Positions 58,157 to 64,000 of a DNA stretch of 64,000 nucleotides are shown piece after piece. A program made the position numbers and the translations under genes. The notes under the pieces were generated by a model, which was not told where the DNA came from, did no database searches, and saw only the letters and a program-made list of their open reading frames with translations. Positions within the stretch are counted from its first letter, which is position 1. Each line of letters starts with the position of its first letter. The DNA comes from DAOTTX01 sp034437515 (GTDB lineage: Bacteria; Chloroflexota; Anaerolineae; Aggregatilineales; Phototrophicaceae), in the NCBI GenBank assembly GCA_034437515.1, contig DAOTTX010000232.1, forward strand, positions 3,647-67,646, in the 5' to 3' direction.

Positions 58157-58936
58157 ATGCGCTTAAAGGGCAAGGTCGCACTTGTCACCGGGGCCGCTGA
58201 CGACCGCAGCATCGGTTGGGGGATTGCCAAAGCTCTAGCCGAAGAGGGCGCGGACGTGGTGATCAACGACATCGCCCATACGGATGAACTCGATGCGCGG
58301 ATGCGCGATTTGGAGCAGATGGGTTTGCGGGGATTGGCGATTCAAGCCGATGTCACCCGTCCAGGTGAGACAGATCAGATGATGGATGACATCGTAAGTC
58401 ATATGGGCCGTCTGGATATCGTCGCCAGCAACGCGGGTATCATCCGCTGGGAGCCGTTCTTACAGATTACCCCGGCGAACCTGCGTGCCATCGTCAATGT
58501 CAACATCAAGGGGAACGTCAACGTGTGTCAGGCGGCTGCACGGACGATGATTGAGCAGGGCGACGGCGGACGCATTATCATCACCTCGTCTGTGCAGGCG
58601 GATATGCACTTTCCGGTTACGCCTGTGTACGGCGGGACGAAATACGCGATGCACACCTTCGTCGGCACACTGGCGTTAGAACTCGCCCAATACAACATCA
58701 CCGTTAATCACATCGGGCCGGGGTGGGTGCGGTCGGCGCTCAATGACATAGCACCAGATCAACAAACCGACGACGGCGTCGAAAACAACCGCCAGGCCGT
58801 CCCGTTGAAGCGTGATGGTTCTATCGAGGAAATGGGACGCGCTGTGGTCTACTTCGCCTCTGAGGACGGTGCTTACACGACTGGTGCATTTTTGCGGATT
58901 GATGGCGGCCTGGGTATCAGCAAGTACTCACTCTAG
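58157..58936 (+). CDS. Short-chain dehydrogenase/reductase (intact active site)
   Basis: 259 residues. VALVTGAADDRSIGWGIAKALAEEG (8-32), SNAGIIRWEP, ITSSVQADMHFPVTPVYGGTKYAMHTF (Ser, Tyr-x-x-x-Lys about 160-164) and TTGAFLRIDGGLGI are the SDR active-site elements. The N-terminal Gly-rich loop is extended (TGAADDRSIGWGI), similar to some 3-oxoacyl reductase relatives. It lies 10 bp after the medium-chain dehydrogenase and directly before a second, degenerate SDR. Confidence 0.9.
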   Translation: MRLKGKVALVTGAADDRSIGWGIAKALAEEGADVVINDIAHTDELDARMRDLEQMGLRGLAIQADVTRPGETDQMMDDIVSHMGRLDIVASNAGIIRWEPFLQITPANLRAIVNVNIKGNVNVCQAAARTMIEQGDGGRIIITSSVQADMHFPVTPVYGGTKYAMHTFVGTLALELAQYNITVNHIGPGWVRSALNDIAPDQQTDDGVENNRQAVPLKRDGSIEEMGRAVVYFASEDGAYTTGAFLRIDGGLGISKYSL

Positions 58937-58944
58937 GGGATAGC

Positions 58945-59658
58945 ATGATTGACCTTACCGATAAGACAATCGTCATCAGTGGTGGCACAGCAGCACTCAT
59001 CAGCGGCATTGTGGCATCCCTACAAAACAGTGGTGCTTATGTCTATCCACACGATGAACACCAACTCGACACCACCGACCCGGTAGCCGTCCGTGATAGT
59101 CTCGCAGCGGTTGAACGTATCGACACGATGATTATCCTGCCGATGTATTACACCACCGGTTTATTTATGCGTACCTCTCCGGCGATGTGGCATGATGCGT
59201 TGCAATCCAACTATGAGCGTGCGGTGTATCTTTCCCAGGCGACGGCACAGCACATGATCGACCGGTCGATAGCGGGTAGCATCATCTTCGTCTCGACGGT
59301 TGCGCTGCATATGCCGCTGATGCAAACCAGCGTCTACGCGACCTCACAAGCCGCGCTCTATCCATTGGCGAAGATGGCGGCGGTCGAATGTGGGCCGCAC
59401 GGCATCCGCGTAAATACGGTCGCCTGTGGTTGGGTTGAAAGCGAATGGACAGCGGGACATCTCCCCGACGAGCAAGCGCGGGAAACGGTCAAAGCCGGGA
59501 TACCGTTGGGGGAGATCGCCGCACCGGAAGCGGTCGGTGATGTGTGCTGTTTTCTGGCGTCGCCGCTGGCGCGTTACATCACGGGGAGTGTCATCCCGGT
59601 TGATGGCGGCTACACACTCACCCGCTCGGAAGGCACAACGCCTTACCCGGCAGGTTGA
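58945..59658 (+). CDS. Degenerate short-chain dehydrogenase-like protein
   Basis: 237 residues with the SDR outline but altered key positions. The nucleotide-binding loop is VISGGTAALISGIVASL, lacking the T-G-x3-G-x-G spacing. The catalytic Lys is Gln: VSTVALHMPLMQTSVYATSQAALYPLAK, so Tyr is followed by x-x-x-Gln instead of Lys. The C-terminal ITGSVIPVDGGYTL is normal. A GGGGAT ribosome site and an eight-base gap to the active SDR suggest they are made together, maybe as a heteromer in which this subunit is structural or regulatory. Its last 15 bases overlap the convergent LacI gene. Confidence 0.8.
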   Translation: MIDLTDKTIVISGGTAALISGIVASLQNSGAYVYPHDEHQLDTTDPVAVRDSLAAVERIDTMIILPMYYTTGLFMRTSPAMWHDALQSNYERAVYLSQATAQHMIDRSIAGSIIFVSTVALHMPLMQTSVYATSQAALYPLAKMAAVECGPHGIRVNTVACGWVESEWTAGHLPDEQARETVKAGIPLGEIAAPEAVGDVCCFLASPLARYITGSVIPVDGGYTLTRSEGTTPYPAG

Positions 59659-60674
59659 GCAGAAGCGCCGCACGAATCGCGGATGATAAGTTGGGGTTGT
59701 AGCATTGTCGAGGTTGTTTCGCGGGCGGCGATGAGATCGAGCAGCTTGCGAATGATCTGCCGTCCGCCGTCGTAGATGTTCTGTCGAACGGTGGTCAGAC
59801 GTGGACTGCAATACGCGGCAAGTTGGATGTCATCGTAGCCGACAACCGAGACGTCATCAGGCACGATGCGTCCGCTGGCACGGAGATACTCCATGATGCC
59901 GATGGACATAAAATCACTGCACACGAATAACCCGTCGAGGTCGGGCGTAAGTTCGAGCAGTTTCTTTGCCATCTGGACGCCTTGCTGTTGGGTGAAATCG
60001 GTGTAGGCGACCAGTTCCGGTTTGAAGTCGATATTAGCGGCGGCTAATCCCTGCTGGTAGCCGATAAACCGTTGGTGGGTTTCGACCATGCCCGGGTGCC
60101 CACCGATAAACCCAACCCGTGTGCGGCCCAGATTGAGCATGTGTTCAACAGCAGTTCTGGCCCCGGCGACGCTGTCACAACCGACGGTGATGATGTCTTG
60201 ATTGGGCATCGGCGGCCCCCACACGACGAACCGGGCGTTCAGGTTTTGTAACCGGGCGATGCTGGCAGCCTGTACGCTGCGGTCAATGATAATCAGGCCG
60301 TCTACACGTTGCTTGACAATGTATTTCTGGCACCAGGCATCATCCATTGCAGGCACGCGAGAAACGATCACATCGTAGTCGTAATCGTCAAGCGCATCGG
60401 TAACCGCGCCGAGTATTTCCATGTAGAACGGGTCGGAGATCATCCGGTGGCTATCCCCCAGATACGGGAAAACCAGCGCGATCATCTGCGACCGCTGCAA
60501 ACGAAAATTCCGCGCCCGTTCATCAAGCACGTAGTTATGGGCTTCGGCAATCTCAACGATGCGTTTGCGGGTGCTCTCAGGAATTGCGGCGCTGCCGTTC
60601 AGCGCGCGAGAAACGGTCGAGACGGATACACCGGCAAGATCGCCAATATCCGCCATCGTGATTCGTCTAGTCAT
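59643..60674 (-). CDS. LacI-family transcriptional regulator
   Basis: 343 residues. ITMADIGDLAGVSVSTVSRALNG and the following PESTRKRIVEIAEAHNYVLD (residues 5-50) are the LacI helix-turn-helix and hinge; the remainder is a periplasmic-binding-like effector domain, e.g. VDGLIIIDRSVQ, VGFIGGHPGMVETHQRFIGYQQGL and LDGLFVCSDFMSIGIMEYL. It probably regulates the dehydrogenase operon (57113-59658) and/or the peptidase gene that diverges from it; the 54-bp spacer leaves room for a single operator. Confidence 0.93.
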   Translation of the reverse strand: MTRRITMADIGDLAGVSVSTVSRALNGSAAIPESTRKRIVEIAEAHNYVLDERARNFRLQRSQMIALVFPYLGDSHRMISDPFYMEILGAVTDALDDYDYDVIVSRVPAMDDAWCQKYIVKQRVDGLIIIDRSVQAASIARLQNLNARFVVWGPPMPNQDIITVGCDSVAGARTAVEHMLNLGRTRVGFIGGHPGMVETHQRFIGYQQGLAAANIDFKPELVAYTDFTQQQGVQMAKKLLELTPDLDGLFVCSDFMSIGIMEYLRASGRIVPDDVSVVGYDDIQLAAYCSPRLTTVRQNIYDGGRQIIRKLLDLIAARETTSTMLQPQLIIRDSCGASAQPAG

Positions 60675-60728
60675 GAGGTTTCAATCGTCACTGACACTAG
60701 CTTCTATCATAACACAAGGAGTAACGAA

Positions 60729-61856
60729 ATGCCCCTTCAGGAAAACGCCTGCCAGCAACGCCGGGAGCGTCTGTTGGCGCAAAGTAACGCCGATTTGATC
60801 GTAATTTCCAATCCGCGTCATGTGCTTTACTTCAGCGGATATTGGTCTACGCCATTGCATATCGGCAGTCGGGGAGGGCCACATCTGATAATCGACGGTA
60901 AAACCGGCAGCACCACACTCCTGGTACACGACTTCGCACCAGATACCCACACCGCATATGTCGATGATGTGGCGCTGTGGCATTGGTACGATGCCGCGAC
61001 CGACGCTGCCCCACCACTGTTCCCGACCATGATGGCGACCCTCAAACACCACTTAAGCCATCAAACAGGCCGCATTGCGATTGAAAGTGGTAGGCTGCCG
61101 CACGGTGTCCTCACCGCGCCGACCGTTGATATTACGCCGACCATCCTCGCCATGCGGCGGCAAAAATACCCCGACGAACTTGCCCTGCTGCGTGGCTGTG
61201 TGGCAGCGGTCGAGGCCGGGCATCGCGCCGCACGGGAGGCGATCCAACCCGGTGTTACCGAGATTGATGTATACAACGCGATCTGTACGGCGGTGGTCGC
61301 CGCCGCCGGGGAGCCGGTGCTGCCGCTCGGTGATTTCGTCAGTGGCGAACGTGCTTTTAAGATCGGTGGGCACCCCACCGCGCGTGTGCTCCAACCCGGT
61401 GACGTGATGATCGTTGACCTGTTCCCGGTCAGCGGTGGCTATCGGGCAGATTTCACCGCGACCTATGCGGTCAGCGAGCGATTGACCGAGGCACAACAGA
61501 CACTTGAGGTCGCGCTACATGCGGCGCTGGCTGCGGGCGAACGTGAACTGACACCCGGCGCAAAAGCCAGTACGATCTACGCAGCCGTAAAAGCCGAACT
61601 CGACGAACGCGGTTATGCCTCGGCATTTCCACACCATGCCGGGCACGGCCTGGGCCTGGATCACCCGGAAGCGCCCTATTTCGTCCCCGGCAGTGACGAA
61701 ACCTTACAGACCGGCGACGTCGTCACATTGGAACCGGGCGCATACGGTGCGGACTTCGGGGGACGTATCGAGCATAACTACCTGATTATCGACAGCGGCT
61801 TCGAGCGCCTGAGCCACCACGATACCCGCTATCTCTCGGAACCATCGAGTGAGTAA
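60729..61856 (+). CDS. M24-family metallopeptidase (Xaa-Pro dipeptidase-like)
   Basis: 375 residues from the ATG at 60729, preceded by AAGGAG six bases upstream. An N-terminal creatinase-like domain (1-150) leads into the pita-bread fold with the five metal ligands: Asp in VMIVDLFPVSGGYRADF (two Asp, about 224 and 236), His in HHAGHGLGLDH (about 305), Glu in VTLEPGAYG (about 336) and Glu in RIEHNYLI (about 350). It would cleave Xaa-Pro or a related peptide, though creatine- and ectoine-type substrates are known in the superfamily. It is divergent from the LacI regulator, an unusual partner. Confidence 0.92.
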   Translation: MPLQENACQQRRERLLAQSNADLIVISNPRHVLYFSGYWSTPLHIGSRGGPHLIIDGKTGSTTLLVHDFAPDTHTAYVDDVALWHWYDAATDAAPPLFPTMMATLKHHLSHQTGRIAIESGRLPHGVLTAPTVDITPTILAMRRQKYPDELALLRGCVAAVEAGHRAAREAIQPGVTEIDVYNAICTAVVAAAGEPVLPLGDFVSGERAFKIGGHPTARVLQPGDVMIVDLFPVSGGYRADFTATYAVSERLTEAQQTLEVALHAALAAGERELTPGAKASTIYAAVKAELDERGYASAFPHHAGHGLGLDHPEAPYFVPGSDETLQTGDVVTLEPGAYGADFGGRIEHNYLIIDSGFERLSHHDTRYLSEPSSE

Positions 61857-62140
61857 CCGATCATCGGTTCACCATCGGCGTATGGTGTTTCTGGTTCTAT
61901 CGGCATCTGTGAGAAATAAGATTTGACATCGCCCTCACCATTAACTACACCGTATTGCGGGTTGGACGGCTGTAAAGCTATGTGTACTGACGGCGGTGTG
62001 ATCTGGCGTGTAGGTGCTTCATCGGGGAAATTGCCAGAGTATGACGAAACTATGCCTCAAGTCGTGAGATTTCTTATAACCCACAGAAGCCGCTAGAATC
62101 AGTAAAATGGTATATCGGCTGGCAAAAATCACCCGCAGTG
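61857..62140. other. Spacer with a repeat copy
   Basis: No gene seen in 284 bases. It carries the second copy of the 20-base repeat GATTTGACATCGCCCTCACC at 61920-61939, followed by unrelated sequence; the palindrome that accompanies the first copy at 35881-35939 is not complete here. Confidence 0.55.
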
Positions 62141-62521
62141 CTATAGGTCGTATAGCGCCTCACGGATGGTTTCCAACAACACACCCCGGCTCAGCGGTTT
62201 GTTGAGGTAGGCACTAAAGCCCGTCGCCATACAACGTTGGCGGGTGCTGACGTCGTTGTTTGCGGTGAAGGCCACAAACGGGATGCGATCAAATGGGTAT
62301 TTTGTCTGAAGACATCGCACGACCTCGATGCCGCTGATGTCCGGTAGTTCCAGGTCAACCAGGATGAGATCGGGCAGTGTTTCCAGCGCGGTTCGGATGC
62401 CGCTAGAGCCATCCACGGCGCTAATGAGGGTGTAGGCGGTGTTGCGAAAGGCACGTTCCAGCAAGCGCAGGCTCACCAGGTTATCTTCAATGTAGAGGAC
62501 TTTGATAGTCGGTGCATCCAT
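62141..62521 (-). CDS. Single-domain response regulator (tandem copy 1)
   Basis: 126 residues from the ATG at 62521 with AAGGAAA upstream; an earlier in-frame start would add 16 unrelated residues. Receiver features: VLYIEDNLVSLRLLERAF (acidic pocket Glu-Asp, about 10-11), phospho-acceptor Asp in LPDLILVDLELPDISGIEV (about 56), Thr in FVAFTANND (about 86) and Lys in AYLNKPLSRG (about 108). No output domain, so it acts by protein contact, like CheY or DivK. It is the last of three paralogues on the same strand, each with its own spacer. Confidence 0.92.
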   Translation of the reverse strand: MDAPTIKVLYIEDNLVSLRLLERAFRNTAYTLISAVDGSSGIRTALETLPDLILVDLELPDISGIEVVRCLQTKYPFDRIPFVAFTANNDVSTRQRCMATGFSAYLNKPLSRGVLLETIREALYDL

Positions 62522-62644
62522 CAGTGACACTTTCCTTAACAATAAAATCGAGCATACAGGGTTACACAAAAATACTACTGCATAACACAGCCTCTCGCTG
62601 ACATGATTTAATGGAGTGTAAGAATGTGACCTGTACGTCTGGTT

Positions 62645-63037
62645 CTACTGTGCTTGACGCAACTCGTATAATGTGTCACGAATGGTGCGAAGCAGCAGGT
62701 TCCGGCTGAGGGGTTTCGTCAGATAAGCACTAAAGCCCACCTCCATGCAACGCTGGCGGGTGCTGAGGTGGTTGTCCGCAGTAAATGCGACGAGGGGAAC
62801 GTCATCGAATAACTTGTCTTTGCGCAGGTGTTGGGCGACCTCAATACCACTCATATCCGGCAAGTTCATGTCGATCATAATGAGGTCGGGCCGTGTTTCC
62901 AACGCGGTCTGGATGCCGCTGAAGCCATCCACCGCACTGATGAGGGTGTAGGTGGTTTTGCGGAACACACGTTCCAGCAGGCGAATACTCAATACATTGT
63001 CCTCGATGTAGAGGACTTTGATGGTTGGTGTAGCCAT
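62645..63037 (-). CDS. Single-domain response regulator (tandem copy 2)
   Basis: 130 residues starting MATPTIKVLYIEDN. Phospho-acceptor Asp in RPDLIMIDMNLPDMSGIEV (about 56), Thr in LVAFTADNHLSTRQRC, Lys in GFSAYLTKPLSRNLLL. The start at 63037 is favoured because the frame above it has no homology to receivers. It shares long identical stretches with copies 1 and 3 (STRQRCMEVGFSAYLTKPL), showing recent tandem duplication. Confidence 0.92.
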   Translation of the reverse strand: MATPTIKVLYIEDNVLSIRLLERVFRKTTYTLISAVDGFSGIQTALETRPDLIMIDMNLPDMSGIEVAQHLRKDKLFDDVPLVAFTADNHLSTRQRCMEVGFSAYLTKPLSRNLLLRTIRDTLYELRQAQ

Positions 63038-63150
63038 CTGTGATACTTTCCTTACCAATAAAATTTGCTTACGATAATTCAAGCCAATCGTATTGCACAC
63101 TGCTGTCTGCTGTCAATCAAAATTAATGATATGGTAATAAATTTACTTAG

Positions 63151-63561
63151 TTAGGTTTTCGTTTCCTGTACGTGACTCAAATCGTACAGTGTGTCACGGA
63201 TAATGCGAAGCAACAGGTTCCGGTTGAGGGGTTTTGTCAGATAAGCACTAAAGCCCACTTCCATGCAACGCTGGCGGGTGCTGGTCTTGCTATCCGAGGT
63301 TAATGCGACGATTGGGACGTGGCGGAGGATCGTTTCGCTTTTCAGGATCTGTGCGACTTCGATACCGTCGATGTCAGGCAGCATCAGATCTAGCAGGATT
63401 AGCGCGGGTTGTTCATTGCGCGCGATCTCGATCCCGCTGTATCCGTCCACCGCGCCGATCAAGGTGTAAGAGGTCTTACGAAAGGCGCGTTCCAGCAGAC
63501 GCAAGCTCAACGCATTATCTTCGACATAGAGGATTTTGGTCGGTTGTTGTGGAAGTGCCAT
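63151..63561 (-). CDS. Single-domain response regulator (tandem copy 3)
   Basis: 136 residues. Start ATG at 63561 has AGGAGG five bases upstream; the TTG 15 bases further up lacks such a site. Receiver motifs: ILYVEDNALSLRLLERAF, LILLDLMLPDIDGIEVAQIL (Asp about 57), IVALTSDSKTSTRQRC and AYLTKPLNRN. First gene of the tandem array in the direction of transcription. Confidence 0.92.
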   Translation of the reverse strand: MALPQQPTKILYVEDNALSLRLLERAFRKTSYTLIGAVDGYSGIEIARNEQPALILLDLMLPDIDGIEVAQILKSETILRHVPIVALTSDSKTSTRQRCMEVGFSAYLTKPLNRNLLLRIIRDTLYDLSHVQETKT

Positions 63562-63798
63562 CAGTGCCTCCTTCAATTACTCCAAGAGAGCGGCAATTTT
63601 GCCAACGCTCTATTTTATCAGTATTAGCAGGAAGACAGATCAGTCTTTAGTAGAGGGTTGGGGTAGCCAATTGGCTATATGAGTGACCAGGCGGTTATTT
63701 ACCCAATTTTCATAAAACGTTATGTTATGAGTATCTCATTGACGTAAGACTGAGCTTATAATAAGGATGTCAGTCATTTGATGCACTGAAGGTTCTCT

Positions 63799-64000
63799 GT
63801 GACATATTCAGACACACGCATGATCGAAGAAGTACGCGATATCGCCCACAGGCACGGTATTGATCTCAAGACATTACTTGAGCGCCTTACTGATTCTACC
63901 GACGCTCATTTGTTTGATTCGGCGCCGGAGCCGATGCTGCGTATGACTCTCGAAGATGGTATTTTGATGCCCAACGCGGCTTTTGCCGCATACATTGGGT
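63799..64000 (+). CDS. Probable PAS-containing sensor protein, 5' end only
   Basis: An open frame begins at GTG 63799 (alternative ATG at 63820) and runs off the right edge: VTYSDTRMIEEVRDIAHRHG, then LKTLLERLTD and EPMLRMTLEDGILMPNAAFAAYIG. The last segment has the N-x-A-F-x-x-x-I-G pattern that opens a PAS domain. It lies divergent from the response-regulator array, so it may be a histidine kinase partnering those receivers. A GAAGG lies upstream of the GTG. Identity is tentative because only 67 codons are visible. Confidence 0.5.
   Translation, partial: MTYSDTRMIEEVRDIAHRHGIDLKTLLERLTDSTDAHLFDSAPEPMLRMTLEDGILMPNAAFAAYIG

Noticed and set aside
60309..60728. N-terminal extension of the M24 peptidase frame
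   Set aside because: This stretch is antisense to the LacI gene; the ribosome site AAGGAG and the domain boundary place the start at 60729.
1..64000. tRNA, rRNA or prophage genes
   Set aside because: I looked for conserved tRNA arms, 16S/23S segments, integrases and phage structural proteins and saw none; a covariance search would be more sensitive.

Overview
The window looks like a chromosomal segment of a free-living, heterotrophic bacterium with a large carbohydrate-uptake repertoire. The style (Mal-type ABC operons whose binding proteins mature at an AQDD-like junction, ROK regulators and kinases, occasional TTG starts, Ni-dependent LarA, split UxaA) suggests a Chloroflexota/Anaerolineae-type organism. 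This is inference from gene content; there is no rRNA or marker gene here to prove it. I see no tRNA, rRNA, CRISPR array, prophage or plasmid functions.

Layout. 0-3.8 kb: the cut-off 3' part of surE, a hybrid PAS histidine kinase, a membrane-protein gene interrupted by one in-frame TGA, and a hairpin-rich spacer. 3.8-18.7 kb: a glycan cluster made of GH38 alpha-mannosidase, ROK kinase, DUF4127 protein, FAD oxidoreductase and NanE, all tightly overlapping, then a NagR/DasR-like GntR regulator, a Mal-type ABC operon, and a convergent GH20 hexosaminidase with a truncated partner. Two identical 12-bp operator cores (3821 and 12021) tie the mannosidase operon to the GntR gene. 18.7-21.9 kb: IS debris, a cold-shock gene, small membrane and hypothetical ORFs, and two STAS proteins without the usual serine. 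21.9-33.8 kb: ROK repressor, FucI/AraA-like isomerase, a second Mal-type ABC system with a very large insert in its MalG-type permease, TalC-like transaldolase, GH4 enzyme, split UxaA/SuyAB-like lyase and LarA-like racemase. Together these read as one catabolic route for an unidentified sugar, possibly a sulfosugar or an aldonate-forming sugar.

34-35.8 kb: an ArsR/ArsO-like pair with matching operators. 35.9-44.4 kb (minus strand): ROK, SIS, SDR, MetE-like, IolC, MmsA/IolA, class I aldolase and KdgK-like kinase, an inositol-type lower pathway; a 101-bp MITE-like element with a 5-bp target duplication sits inside it. 44.6-49.9 kb: a YhfZ-like regulator divergent from an FAD oxidoreductase, a phosphotriesterase-family hydrolase, a UlaG-like metallo-hydrolase and a Gfo/Idh/MocA dehydrogenase. 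50-57 kb (minus): a ribose-type ABC importer with two permeases and an acid-tailed binding protein, an IolE/IolI-like isomerase and a second Gfo/Idh/MocA protein. 57-61.9 kb: medium-chain dehydrogenase, two SDRs (one with a degenerate active site), LacI regulator and an M24 peptidase. 62-64 kb: three tandem single-domain response regulators and the start of a probable PAS protein.

Overall the region is a string of sugar-catabolic modules, each with its own regulator (GntR, ROK, ROK kinase, YhfZ, LacI), separated by short palindromic repeats and decayed mobile elements.
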